DNA from: Immundisolibacter sp.
GTDB lineage: Bacteria > Pseudomonadota > Gammaproteobacteria > Immundisolibacterales > Immundisolibacteraceae
NCBI RefSeq assembly: GCF_041601295.1
Contig: NZ_JBFIII010000016.1
Coordinates: 1 to 35,902 of the forward strand
DNA length: 35,902 nucleotides
Reading direction: 5' to 3'
The stretch's first letter is position 1; each line of letters starts with the position of its first letter. Of the stretch, positions 1-8,776 are shown in pieces. A program made the translations under genes and the position numbers. The notes below the pieces were generated by a model. The model saw only the letters and a list, made by a program, of their open reading frames with translations, searched no databases and was not told the DNA's origin.

Positions 1-187
1 CGTGTGGCCCGTAGTTCGCCGCCCCGGCCCGCGCCTTGGCCAGGGCCAACCGACATACATGATCGCTGGCAAGTTCGGCAGCCAGCGGCCGCTCGTCCAC
101 CGCCACTGCCGCCACTTCAAACTCAATATCCAACTGCGCCAACAACTCACGTCGGCGTGGCGAGGTCGAGGCAAGTATCAATCGCAT
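1..187 (-). CDS. maf: Maf family nucleotide pyrophosphatase, N-terminal part (runs off window)
   Basis: Reading the minus strand from an ATG at 187 gives MRLILASTSPRRRELLAQLD, then an acidic and hydrophobic stretch ending in ALAKARAG at the window edge. The start LASTSPRRxELL is the signature of the Maf/YhdE/YceF house-cleaning nucleotide pyrophosphatases, which hydrolyse non-canonical or modified NTPs in the cytoplasm. Only about 62 codons are visible, roughly a third of the usual 190-200 residues, so the catalytic Asp of the central region cannot be checked. It is divergent from the RHO operon that begins at 403. The fragment has no stop inside the window. Confidence 0.88.
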   Translation of the reverse strand, partial: MRLILASTSPRRRELLAQLDIEFEVAAVAVDERPLAAELASDHVCRLALAKARAGAANYGPH

Positions 188-330
188 GGGTATGAGCCGA
201 ATTCAGTGTCGGTTAGCGGCGCCGAAGTTTAACGGTACCAAGCTGGCGTTCCGCCGGCCATCGCGAGGAAGGGGCTGGTCCTTGCCACAGTCAAGAACCC
301 ACCGCGAAAACGTTGCCCCAGAGTTGGTCG

Positions 331-351
331 TTTGGACGCCAGCCGTCCGAA
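331..351. promoter_or_regulatory. Operator-like inverted repeat upstream of the first RHO operon
   Basis: TTTGGACG (331-338) and CGTCCGAA (344-351) form 8-bp arms with one mismatch around a 5-base spacer. The dyad is further bracketed by a direct repeat GGTCGT at 326-331 and 353-358. It lies about 50 bases before the ATG at 403, in the 215-bp divergent gap between maf and the RHO genes. The size and position suit a dimeric repressor or activator site. No regulator gene is in the window, so the assignment is inference only. Confidence 0.3.
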
Positions 352-402
352 CGGTCGTAAACTTGGCGGCAACGACGATCCCACTCAGGTACGAGGACAG
401 CC

Positions 403-1725
403 ATGAACGCGCACACGCAACGCGTCGACTACAGCACACTCATCCGCGAAGACGCTCCGGAAGGTTTCCTGGTCCACAGCCGCCTGTACCTGGATGAGGC
501 CATTTTCGAGGACGAGATCGAACGCATTTATCACCGGGGCTGGGTGTACGTCGGTCACGAAAGCGAACTGCCCAAGGTCGGTGACTACCGGCTGCGTCTG
601 ATCGGTCGACAGCCGGTAATCATGGTGCGCGGCGAGGACCAGCGCATACGCTTGCTGCTGAACCGCTGCACCCACCGCGGCAACACCATTTGCCAGCGCG
701 AGCGTGGCAACACCAAGTTTTTTCGGTGTGCCTACCACGGCTGGGTGTTCGACAACACCGGAGCCCTGCGCGAGGCGACGCACGTGTCCGGCTGGGGCGA
801 TCGCCCGCCTGGTGAGGCTCAGCACCTGTTCGAGGTGCCGCGCATGGGCGTACACCGGGGCTTCATCTTTGCCAGCCTGGTCAGCGATGGCGTCAGCTTC
901 GAGGACTACCTGGGCAACGCCGCGGCATACCTGTCGCGCTATTGCGATCTGGCGCCGGGCGGCGAAATTGACCTGTCGGCGGGCCGCCATGGCATTACCG
1001 TAGACGCCAACTGGAAGATGCAACTTGAAAACCTGACCGACGCCTATCATGCCGAGTACGTCCACGCCTCTGCGCTGGCGCAGTTCGCCAGCCTGTCGGC
1101 GACCGACAAGAAAGCCGCCTTCACCGACCGTGGCGATCTTGAAAACCCCCTCGCCATGCAGCGCGACCTGGGCGGTGGCCACTCGGTGCTGGACAGCTTC
1201 ACCTCCAACCGGGCGCAGGGCGACAAGCTGCGCTTTACCGGATCGACCGGCACCCTGCTGCCGGAGGTGATCGAAGGCGTGGCGCAGCGCATTGGCTCGC
1301 ACGAGAAGGCACAGTGGCTGGCCCGCGGTGGCCCCTGCCACATCATGGTGTTTCCGAACCTGATGCTGCTGTGGGACGCGGTGCGCGTGATTCAGCCAGT
1401 CGCCCACAGCGTCACCCACATCTACTACCACCCAGCTCTGCTCAAGGGCGCTTCCGAGGCCGTGAACATCGCCCGTATCCGCGCCCAGGAAGGCGGTTTC
1501 GGGCCGGCCGGCTTTCTGGCCCCGGACGACATGGAAATGTTCGAGCGCAGCCAGGCTGGCATGGCCGTGCGGCCGGACACCTGGCTGGAACTGAACCGCG
1601 GCCGACACATCGAGCGCATCGAAGACGACGATTTCGGCCAGCCGGTGCGCACCTGCCAGAATCTCGACGAAGTCGCTCAACGTGGCATCTGGCGCCACTA
1701 CAAAACCGTCATGACGGCTGAATAA
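403..1725 (+). CDS. Aromatic ring-hydroxylating dioxygenase, alpha (large) subunit
   Basis: 440 residues. The N-terminal Rieske domain carries the [2Fe-2S] ligands C89-x-H91 and C109-xx-H112. The C-terminal catalytic domain shows NWKMQLEN followed by D213, H216 and H221, the expected bridging Asp and two mononuclear-iron His ligands. Enzymes of this family use electrons from a ferredoxin or reductase to add O2 across an aromatic ring. GAGGA at about 6 bases before the ATG supports this start. The beta subunit follows 11 bases after the stop, so the two form an operon and probably an alpha3beta3 enzyme. The motif style is closer to benzoate/aromatic-acid type alpha subunits than to naphthalene dioxygenase, but I cannot name the substrate. 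No ferredoxin or reductase gene is adjacent. Confidence 0.93.
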   Translation: MNAHTQRVDYSTLIREDAPEGFLVHSRLYLDEAIFEDEIERIYHRGWVYVGHESELPKVGDYRLRLIGRQPVIMVRGEDQRIRLLLNRCTHRGNTICQRERGNTKFFRCAYHGWVFDNTGALREATHVSGWGDRPPGEAQHLFEVPRMGVHRGFIFASLVSDGVSFEDYLGNAAAYLSRYCDLAPGGEIDLSAGRHGITVDANWKMQLENLTDAYHAEYVHASALAQFASLSATDKKAAFTDRGDLENPLAMQRDLGGGHSVLDSFTSNRAQGDKLRFTGSTGTLLPEVIEGVAQRIGSHEKAQWLARGGPCHIMVFPNLMLLWDAVRVIQPVAHSVTHIYYHPALLKGASEAVNIARIRAQEGGFGPAGFLAPDDMEMFERSQAGMAVRPDTWLELNRGRHIERIEDDDFGQPVRTCQNLDEVAQRGIWRHYKTVMTAE

Positions 1726-1736
1726 GGAGTCCCTCA

Positions 1737-2216
1737 GTGAGCCTACGTGACGAGATAGAACAGTTCATCTACCGCGAAGCCCGCCTGATGGACCAGCACC
1801 GCTTCGAGGACTGGGAAGCGCTGTGGACCGACGACGGCGTGTACTGGGTGCCCTGCGCTCACGATGGCGAGCCAGACACCGACGTCGCCATCATCTATGC
1901 CGACCGGGCGGCGATCACGCGCCGCCTGTTACGCATGAAAAGTAACGCCATGTTCATTCAGGACCCGCGTTCGGTGGTGGCACGCCTGGTCGGCAACGTC
2001 GAGATCGACCCCACTGGCGACGACGCGGCGCTTGTGTATTCCAGCTTCAATATCACCGAGTTTCGGCGCCGCGGTCACAAGACCTGGCTGCGCACCTGGG
2101 CCGGGCGCAGCGAGCATCAGCTGCGCCGCCAGGACGGCTCCTGGAAGATGGCATTCAAAAAAGTCCTGCTGGTCAACAGCGACGGCGAGCTTCCCGCGCT
2201 CGGATTTCTGGTCTGA
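1737..2216 (+). CDS. Aromatic ring-hydroxylating dioxygenase, beta (small) subunit
   Basis: 159 residues in a cystatin-like/SnoaL-type fold typical of RHO beta subunits. Diagnostic stretches are the N-terminal FIYREARLMDQHRFEDWEAL segment, WLPC-like 'YWVPC' near residue 38, and the C-terminal 'W+++FKKVLLVNSDG'. The protein has no catalytic metal; it structures the hexamer. The start is GTG at 1737 with a strong TAAGGAG (1723-1729) that overlaps the stop codon of the alpha gene, which argues for translational coupling. Length is slightly short for the family (usually 160-190). Confidence 0.92.
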   Translation: MSLRDEIEQFIYREARLMDQHRFEDWEALWTDDGVYWVPCAHDGEPDTDVAIIYADRAAITRRLLRMKSNAMFIQDPRSVVARLVGNVEIDPTGDDAALVYSSFNITEFRRRGHKTWLRTWAGRSEHQLRRQDGSWKMAFKKVLLVNSDGELPALGFLV

Positions 2217-2362
2217 GCGTCAACGCTGCGGATGGGTCGCGCCGATCGGCCACAACGAAACTGCCCGGCGCCGCTTTCGCACTCGCGCGACCGCACCCGG
2301 CCGATGCTCGGCGCTCCGGTAGAATCGGCCACCTGCCTGCTGCCTGAACCCGCCCATCGCCC

Positions 2363-3169
2363 ATGCAATTCAGCCTGCCCCCGCTTGTGCTTGCCGCCGC
2401 CTACCTTGCCCTTGGCGCGGGCTACGGCTGGATACTGCGTCGTCAGGAGCCCTGGTCCCGCCGGTCGCTGCGGGCCCTGACCGTGCTGCTGGCCGCTGCG
2501 CACCTGTGGCTGCTCGCCGACGTAGTGCCCCAGGGCGCATCGCTGCTGCTCGGATTTGGTAACGCCGTGTCGCTGCTGGCAGCATTGGTAATGTTGCTGT
2601 TCGGCGGCCTGTCCAGCGTGCGCGCGGTGGATAACCTCGGCGTCGTACTGGCGCCGCTGGCGGCCCTGTCGGTGCTGCTGATGATGCTGCCCAGCCATGC
2701 AGCGCCATTGCCAATCGTCGATGCCCTGCCGCTGGCGCTGCACATACTGCTGTCGGTACTTGCCTATGGCCTGCTCGCCCTGGCGGCGCTTCAGGCTCTG
2801 TTCATGGCCTATCAGGACAGTCGCCTACGTCAGCACACGCCCGGTGGCTTACTGCGCGCCTTGCCGCCGCTGGGCGACATGGAACAGTTGCTGTTTCAGA
2901 TACTGGCCCTGGGATTCGCGGCCCTGACGTTGGCGCTGCTGTCCGGGATGCTTTTCCTGGGCGACATTTTCGCGCCGCATCTCATTGAAAAAACGGCGCT
3001 GTCGATCTGCGCCTGGCTGGTCATCGGCACCTTGCTGATCGGCCGACGTCGGGCTGGCTGGCGCGGCCAGACCGCGGTGCGCTGGACCCTGGCAGGTTTT
3101 GCTCTGTTGATGCTGGCCTATCTTGGCAGCAAGTTCGCGCTTGAGTTTCTGCTGCAACAGACTCGTTAA
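2363..3169 (+). CDS. ypjD: YpjD/CcsA-family inner-membrane protein (cytochrome c assembly-like)
   Basis: 268 residues, almost entirely hydrophobic, with about eight predicted membrane helices. The family signature lies in the second half: 'ALHILLSVLAYGLLALAALQAL', then GMLFLGDIF, EKTALSICAWLVIGTLLIGR and GWRG.TAVRWTLAGFALLMLAYLGSKF in short pieces. These are typical of YpjD and related to the CcsA/CcmC heme-handling family (PF01578). YpjD itself has no firmly established role; heme handling is inferred from fold. No strong ribosome-binding site precedes the ATG. Its 3' end converges on rdgB with only 12 bases between. Confidence 0.8.
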   Translation: MQFSLPPLVLAAAYLALGAGYGWILRRQEPWSRRSLRALTVLLAAAHLWLLADVVPQGASLLLGFGNAVSLLAALVMLLFGGLSSVRAVDNLGVVLAPLAALSVLLMMLPSHAAPLPIVDALPLALHILLSVLAYGLLALAALQALFMAYQDSRLRQHTPGGLLRALPPLGDMEQLLFQILALGFAALTLALLSGMLFLGDIFAPHLIEKTALSICAWLVIGTLLIGRRRAGWRGQTAVRWTLAGFALLMLAYLGSKFALEFLLQQTR

Positions 3170-3181
3170 ACGCAGCCAGAT

Positions 3182-3808
3182 TCAGTCTGTCCGGTCGGCC
3201 TTGTTTACGTTATTGGCCAGAACCTGCTGCAAATATGCCCGTAGCCCAGCCGTAGCCTGCGCGCGGTGACTCAGACGCGCCTTGTCCGCGGGGTCCAGTT
3301 CGGCCGCCGTGCACGCGAAGTCAGGCACCCAGAACACCGGATCGTAGCCAAAGCCGTTGCTGCCGGCCTCAGCGGGCGCAATCCGCCCTTGCCAGGTGCC
3401 GGTGAATATCTGCGGCCAGGGATCATTGGCGTGGCGCAAATACACCAGCACGCAGCAAAACCGCGCCGTGCGCTGATCTGCCGGCCGCCCCGCGAGAGCC
3501 TCAAGCAACTTGTGCCGGTTGGCGGCGTCGTTCGCTGCGGGTCCCGCGTAGCGGGCGGAATGTACGCCGGGCGCGCCGCCGAGCGCATCCACCTCCAGGC
3601 CGGAATCGTCCGCGAGCGCGGGCAGCTGACTGGCAGCGGCGGCAAAACGCGCTTTCAGAATGGCGTTTTCAACGAAGCTTGGCGCGGTCTCGTCGGCGAC
3701 CTCGGCGGTAAAGTCGCCGAGCGCCTGCAAGCTGAGCGGCAGGTTGCCCAGCAAACCGCGCAGTTCCGCCAGCTTGCCGCGGTTCCCGCTGGCCAGTACC
3801 AGGCGCAT
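3182..3808 (-). CDS. rdgB: RdgB/HAM1 dITP/XTP pyrophosphatase
   Basis: 208 residues. The N-terminal MRLVLASGNRGKLAEL holds the SGNxGK phosphate-binding motif; the middle has LADDSGLEVDALGGAPGVHS, and 'GFGYDPVF' follows, all diagnostic of the RdgB/HAM1 family. It removes dITP, XTP and ITP from the nucleotide pool in the cytosol. The ATG at 3808 overlaps the TGA of rph by one base (TGATG), a common gammaproteobacterial arrangement indicating coupling. An in-frame TTG one codon earlier is possible but less likely. Confidence 0.96.
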   Translation of the reverse strand: MRLVLASGNRGKLAELRGLLGNLPLSLQALGDFTAEVADETAPSFVENAILKARFAAAASQLPALADDSGLEVDALGGAPGVHSARYAGPAANDAANRHKLLEALAGRPADQRTARFCCVLVYLRHANDPWPQIFTGTWQGRIAPAEAGSNGFGYDPVFWVPDFACTAAELDPADKARLSHRAQATAGLRAYLQQVLANNVNKADRTD

Positions 3809-4524
3809 CAACCGGCCAGCGCCGCCCGCTGCAGCGCGATCAACTCGGCCACGCCCTGCTGGCCCAGGGCAATCATTTGTGTCAGCTCATCGGGGCGAAA
3901 CGCGTGCCCTTCGGCCGTGCCTTGAATCTCCACAAACGCACCGGCGTCGTTGATGACCAGGTTCATGTCGGTCTCGGCGCTCGAATCCTCGGCATAGTCG
4001 AGATCCAGTACTACCTTTGCGCCAACAATGCCCACCGACACCGCCGCGATGGCGCCATGGATGGGGTCCCGTGTAATCACCTTGCGTTTGCGCAGATTGG
4101 CCAGTGCATCGCTCAGCGCCACATACGCGCCGGTGATAGCCGCCGTGCGCGTACCGCCGTCGGCCTGAATGACATCGCAATCCAGCGTAATGGTGCGCTC
4201 GCCAAGAGCCGACAAATCCACTACCGCCCGCAGCGAGCGACCGATCAAACGCTGAATCTCCTGGGTACGCCCACCCTGACCGCCGGTTGCCGCCTCGCGC
4301 TTCATGCGCGTGTGTGTCGCGCGCGGCAGCATGCCGTACTCGGCAGTCACCCAGCCGCTGCCACTGCCGCGTTTGAAGCCGGGCACGCGCTCGTCTACGC
4401 TGGCGTTGCAGATCACTCGCGTGTCACCAAAGCTCACCAGCACCGAACCCTCGGCGTATTTGCTGAACTGACGGGTAATGGTGACCGGACGCATCTGGTC
4501 CGGTCGTCGGCCGCTGGGGCGCAT
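3808..4524 (-). CDS. rph: Ribonuclease PH
   Basis: 238 residues from the ATG at 4524, exactly the usual size. It starts MRPSGRRPDQMRPVTI and contains the family blocks 'GSVLVSFGDTRVICNA', 'GWVTAEYGMLPRAT', RxxR-type 'R.QEIQRLIGRSLRAV' and 'DCDVIQADGGTRTAAITGAY'. RNase PH trims tRNA 3' ends phosphorolytically. The open frame extends further upstream to 4638, but the ATG at 4524 has AAGGA seven bases before it and matches the family start, so the longer form is rejected. It is divergent from yicC and overlaps rdgB downstream. Confidence 0.97.
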   Translation of the reverse strand: MRPSGRRPDQMRPVTITRQFSKYAEGSVLVSFGDTRVICNASVDERVPGFKRGSGSGWVTAEYGMLPRATHTRMKREAATGGQGGRTQEIQRLIGRSLRAVVDLSALGERTITLDCDVIQADGGTRTAAITGAYVALSDALANLRKRKVITRDPIHGAIAAVSVGIVGAKVVLDLDYAEDSSAETDMNLVINDAGAFVEIQGTAEGHAFRPDELTQMIALGQQGVAELIALQRAALAG

Positions 4525-4697
4525 GGCGTGTCCTTGAAAAGTAAAGCGACAAAAGGAAGGAGAACTCGACACATGACCGCCGGCAACGCCGCAGGTGACG
4601 GCAAAAGCGGTCAGGGGGCGCCGATTATAGCCCGGCACACCCAGAGCCCTGGGCTACACTGCCCTCCCGCACCCCGTGCCGACTACCGGACCCAGCC

Positions 4698-5567
4698 ATG
4701 ATTTCCAGCATGACCGCCTTTGCCCGCAGCACGCGCAGCGGTGCGCTCGGCGAATTCACCTGGGAACTGCGCAGCGTCAACCACCGCTACCTGGAACTGT
4801 CGCTACGCCTGCCAGACGCCCTTCGCAGCCTGGAGCCGCGGGTGCGTGAACTGGCCGCCCGTGAGGTCCACCGCGGCAAGCTGGACCTTGGCCTGCGCTA
4901 TGTTGCGGCAAGCGAAGTACAGGCGCTGAACGTGAACGAAACTGCCCTGGCTGCGCTGCTGGCGGCCGCCAATCAGGTCAGGAGCCATCTGGGCGCTCAC
5001 GCAGCCTCGCTTAATCCGCTCGACCTGCTGCGCTGGCCGGGCGTGGTGCAGTCGACCGACACCGGCAACCAGGAAGCGCTGGAAACCGAGGCCCTGCATG
5101 CACTGACAACCGCCTTTGGTGAACTCAAGGCGGCCCGCCGACGGGAAGGTGAGCGCCTGGCCGAACTGATCGAAGAACGCGCGGCTGGCGTGTTGACCCT
5201 GGCTGAAACCATCGGCACCCGTATGCCGGCCATCCGCGACGCCTGGCGCGACAAACTGCGCGAACGCATCGCCGCGCTCGGCGTGCCGTTGGAACCCGCA
5301 CGCCTGGAACAGGAACTGGTCCTGGCCGCGCAAAAAGGGGATATCGCCGAGGAACTCGACCGCCTCGCCATCCACGTCAAGGAAATCCGCGCCAGCCTGA
5401 CCCAGGGCGGCGCCGTCGGCCGGCGCCTGGATTTCCTGATGCAGGAACTTGGCCGTGAAGCCAACACCGTCGGATCAAAAGCCATGGACATGGACGTCAC
5501 CCAGGCCGCCATCGGCTTGAAAGTGCTCATCGAACAAATGCGCGAACAGGTGCAGAACATCGAGTAG
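4698..5567 (+). CDS. yicC: YicC family endoribonuclease-like protein
   Basis: 289 residues. It begins MISSMTAFAR and has 'WELRSVNHRYLELSLRLP', 'RGKLDLGLRY' and the C-terminal 'LDFLMQELGREANT.GSKAMDM' plus 'LIEQMREQVQNIE', all invariant features of the YicC/YloC family. Members have been shown to act as endoribonucleases affecting small-RNA turnover. In many gammaproteobacteria gmk (guanylate kinase) lies directly downstream. Here that place is taken by the GDP-sugar island, so the linkage is broken. Confidence 0.95.
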   Translation: MISSMTAFARSTRSGALGEFTWELRSVNHRYLELSLRLPDALRSLEPRVRELAAREVHRGKLDLGLRYVAASEVQALNVNETALAALLAAANQVRSHLGAHAASLNPLDLLRWPGVVQSTDTGNQEALETEALHALTTAFGELKAARRREGERLAELIEERAAGVLTLAETIGTRMPAIRDAWRDKLRERIAALGVPLEPARLEQELVLAAQKGDIAEELDRLAIHVKEIRASLTQGGAVGRRLDFLMQELGREANTVGSKAMDMDVTQAAIGLKVLIEQMREQVQNIE

Positions 5568-5777
5568 GTCGGATATCCGGCCACCGCGACTTCAAGGCCG
5601 CTCCATCGTCGCCGATGCTCCGAAGACCTCGTGCCAATCTTGCCGTTCGGTCAACATAGCGGGGACACAGAAGCGGAGTTCGCGCCTTCGCAGGACCGGA
5701 GCTGCTCTTCATGCACCTCCTGCGCTCTGTCATGATTGCGCCGATAGCGGTTTATTGGATCATTAGGTAGAGCCCAC

Positions 5778-6908
5778 ATGAAGAAAGCACTTGTCACCGG
5801 CATTACCGGACAGGACGGGGCCTACCTAGCCGAGTTCTTGCTGGACAAGGGCTATGAGGTGCATGGCATAAAGCGCCCGACCTCGCTTTTTAATACCGAT
5901 CGAATCGACCACCTGTACCAGGATCCCCACGACAAGGGCCGCCGTTTTATCTTGCACTATGGAGATCTGACCGATTCCACCAGCCTGATCAGGGTCATAC
6001 AACAGATACAACCGGATGAAATCTATAACCTCGCTGCCCAGTCGCATGTGGCGGTGAGCTTCGAGGAGCCGGAATACACCGCCAACGCGAATGGTCTGGG
6101 CACGCTGCGCGTCCTGGAGGCCATCCGTATTCTGGGTCTGGACAAGACAACCCGTTTCTACCAGGCCTCAACCTCCGAGCTGTACGGCCTGGTGCAAGAA
6201 ATGCCGCAGCGTGAGACTACGCCGTTCTATCCGCGTAGTCCCTACGCCGTAGCCAAGCTGTACGCCTACTGGATCACGGTGAACTACCGCGAAGCCTATG
6301 GCATGTATGCTTGTAACGGCATCCTGTTCAATCACGAGTCACCCGTTCGGGGCGAGACCTTCGTCACTCGCAAGATCACCCGCGCCCTGGCCCGCCTGGC
6401 GTTGGGCTTGCAGGAGTGTCTGTACCTGGGAAACCTGTCGGCCCTGCGTGACTGGGGCCACGCTCGCGACTATGTCGAGATGCAGTGGTTGATGCTGCAA
6501 CAGGCGCAGCCTGAAGATTTCGTCATCGCTACCGGCGTGCAGTACAGCGTGCGTCAGTTCGTGGAATTGGCCGCGGCTGAACTGGGCATTGCCCTACGCT
6601 GGGAAGGCCAGGGTATAGACGAAGTAGGCTACGCACAGCAGATCACCACCGGCCCGCTCAGCGATGGGAATACAGTCCGAATCAAGCCGGGTCAGGCCAT
6701 CGTGCGTGTCGATCCGCGCTACTTTCGTCCGACGGAAGTCGACACCCTGCTCGGCGACGCCAGCAAGGCCCGCCAAAAACTCGGCTGGTCACCGGCAACC
6801 ACATTGCCTGAGCTGGTCAAGGAAATGGTGGAAGCTGACTACTCGGCCGCCAAGCGCGATGCCCTGGTCAAGCTGGCCGGATTCAAGTCCTATGACCATA
6901 AGGAGTAA
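5778..6908 (+). CDS. gmd: GDP-mannose 4,6-dehydratase
   Basis: 376 residues, a full-length extended SDR. TGITGQDG at 7-14 is the NADP-binding loop. The catalytic residues are all present at the same numbering as the E. coli enzyme: T132, E134, Y156 and K160 (STSELYG, then YAVAK). The substrate-side motif 'NHESPVRGETFVTRKITRA' is also present. The enzyme makes GDP-4-keto-6-deoxy-D-mannose in the cytoplasm, the first step to GDP-L-fucose, rhamnose, colitose or perosamine. It is followed by fcl after 121 bases, so the pair supplies GDP-L-fucose for the glycan made by this island. Confidence 0.97.
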   Translation: MKKALVTGITGQDGAYLAEFLLDKGYEVHGIKRPTSLFNTDRIDHLYQDPHDKGRRFILHYGDLTDSTSLIRVIQQIQPDEIYNLAAQSHVAVSFEEPEYTANANGLGTLRVLEAIRILGLDKTTRFYQASTSELYGLVQEMPQRETTPFYPRSPYAVAKLYAYWITVNYREAYGMYACNGILFNHESPVRGETFVTRKITRALARLALGLQECLYLGNLSALRDWGHARDYVEMQWLMLQQAQPEDFVIATGVQYSVRQFVELAAAELGIALRWEGQGIDEVGYAQQITTGPLSDGNTVRIKPGQAIVRVDPRYFRPTEVDTLLGDASKARQKLGWSPATTLPELVKEMVEADYSAAKRDALVKLAGFKSYDHKE

Positions 6909-7029
6909 CCCGGCGCGATTAGCGTGGAACGTCGGTCGCCGTGATTGCCCTCTCACCGGCCCCAAAAGTCTTGGCGACCCTTTCCATAGCCCTCGCGCTC
7001 ATCGTTGACTCGCAAACCAGCGCCGAGGC

Positions 7030-8013
7030 ATGAATCTCCAATCAAAAATCTATATCGCCGGCCATTGTGGCCTCGTTGGCTCGGCCCTGCTGCGTGCGCT
7101 CGGCACCTACGGCTTTTCGCATCTGGTCACCCGCAGCCACGCGGAGCTCGACCTCACTGACCAGACCGCTACGGAAGCGTTCTTTGCCCAGGAAAAACCC
7201 GACTACGTTTTCCTTGCTGCCGCCAGGGTCGGCGGCATCCTCGCCAACAATACCTACCCTGCGGATTTCATCCGGGACAACCTCGCGATCCAGACCAACG
7301 TTTTGCATAGCGCGTGGCGGCACCGCGTACGCCGGTTACTGTTCCTGGGCTCAAGCTGCATTTACCCCAAGCTCGCCCCGCAGCCCCTGAAAGAGGAATA
7401 CCTGCTCACCGGCCCGCTGGAGCCGACCAACCGGCCCTATGCACTGGCCAAGATCGCGGGCATAGAAATGTGCTGGAGCTACAACCGTCAGCACGGCACC
7501 CGCTACCTGGCGGCGATGCCAGCCAATGTGTACGGGCCGGGAGACAACTACCACCCGCAGGACAGTCATGTCATCCCGGCACTGCTGCGTCGCTTTCATG
7601 ATGCTACGCAGCGCGGCGATACCAGTGTCACCGTGTGGGGAACCGGGACCCCGCGACGCGAATTCCTCTATAGCGATGATGTGGCCGATGCCTGCCTCTA
7701 CCTGATGCGGCTGGCAGACGCAGATTTCGACCGCCTGCTGTGGCCAGCCGGCGACGCGGATGATTCATCCGCGCTAAATCTGGCACCCCTCATCAACATC
7801 GGCGTGGGACAGGATCTAACCATCCGCGAGCTGGTGGAGCTGGTGGGCCAGACCGTCGGTTACACTGGCGAAGTTCAGTACGACACCAGCAAGCCGGACG
7901 GCACGCCGCGCAAGCTACTGGACGTATCGCGTCTCAATGCCTTGGGGTGGGCCCCTCGCACCAACCTTCCCACGGGGCTGGCGACTGCATACCGGGATCT
8001 GCTGGCTGATTGA
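7030..8013 (+). CDS. fcl: GDP-L-fucose synthase
   Basis: 327 residues. The N-terminal nucleotide loop is GHCGLVGSALLRAL, with 'GSSCIYPKLAPQPLKEEYLL' holding the active-site Ser and Cys, and 'NRPYALAKIAG' the Tyr/Lys pair. 'PANVYGPGDNYHPQDSHVIPAL' is characteristic of the Fcl/WcaG family. It epimerises at C3 and C5 and reduces C4 of the gmd product to give GDP-L-fucose. It shares direction with gmd, and the two are probably cotranscribed. Confidence 0.96.
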   Translation: MNLQSKIYIAGHCGLVGSALLRALGTYGFSHLVTRSHAELDLTDQTATEAFFAQEKPDYVFLAAARVGGILANNTYPADFIRDNLAIQTNVLHSAWRHRVRRLLFLGSSCIYPKLAPQPLKEEYLLTGPLEPTNRPYALAKIAGIEMCWSYNRQHGTRYLAAMPANVYGPGDNYHPQDSHVIPALLRRFHDATQRGDTSVTVWGTGTPRREFLYSDDVADACLYLMRLADADFDRLLWPAGDADDSSALNLAPLINIGVGQDLTIRELVELVGQTVGYTGEVQYDTSKPDGTPRKLLDVSRLNALGWAPRTNLPTGLATAYRDLLAD

Positions 8014-8776
8014 CGCCGTCGGACCGAAGAAGTTGCGACAGCTAAATTCGCGTCGGCACGGTCTGACGTCATCGCGGAGTTTCACTGTGCTTACAAGGCT
8101 CCACCACGCCCCACCGGGTACAGCGATAAGGGCAGTTGCAACACAGGCCTCGCCGTATCTGCGAACTCTAACCGGTCTCTACTCGGTGTAGGAGCCCGCC
8201 TTTGCCGGATGAATGACCCACGCCTCGGCCCGTTTCCACCCGGACCCGTGCGTTTCAACCACATCTATCACGGCGCATAATCCAACCGTCGCGACCACCG
8301 CCCACGCCGATATCCGATGACCAACATTCCAGCCGCCCCCTACGCCACACGCTGCTGCGGGTAGACACCCTCCGCACGCCGGTGCCCACATCTTCGGCTC
8401 CGAGGCAGGTATGTCGCTGTTCGGCTCGCGCACTGACACCCAACCGCCGGCGGCGACATCGACCTATACGATCCGCAGACCTCACTCGACCAGGTCGGGT
8501 GGCTGTATAGAGGCCTTCGGCGCCAAGTTCGGACCTATGAACACCCTGGTCGACAAACCGCCCCCGGGATTGCTGCGCGCCAGCGCCGAACGATCGAAAG
8601 CGCCAACCGCTGGCCTAGGATGCGTCTCACCTGCACCGCCATACGTCGAGCGGCCCGATGCCATGTTCAAGCGTGTCCGTGGCGTCGTCGATACCCTGTG
8701 CACCGTACAGAACGCCATCCGCTTCTACGCCCAATCGCGATACAACATTCCACAAAGCTGCTGAAACACCCTCGCC
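8014..8776. other. 763-bp gap between fcl and the flippase; no convincing gene
   Basis: All six frames are broken or short here. The longest candidate (plus, 8411-8764, 117 codons) has no recognisable motif, a proline/arginine/serine-rich bulk composition and no ribosome-binding site, so I do not call it. Near 8190 the sequence TGTAGGAGCCCGCC resembles the head of REP-type repeats, but no second copy is seen in the window. The stretch may be a decayed gene or a long leader for the flippase operon. Confidence 0.4.

Noticed and set aside
385..1698. 437-codon open frame on the minus strand opposite the first RHO alpha
   Set aside because: It is an antisense shadow of a GC-rich gene; the plus-strand protein has complete Rieske and iron motifs, the antisense one has none.
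8190..8203. REP-like head TGTAGGAGCCCGCC
   Set aside because: Only one copy, and no following hairpin of REP type is visible.
8411..8764. Possible 117-codon gene before the flippase
   Set aside because: No ribosome-binding site, no recognisable motif, low-complexity bias; left as part of the unassigned gap.
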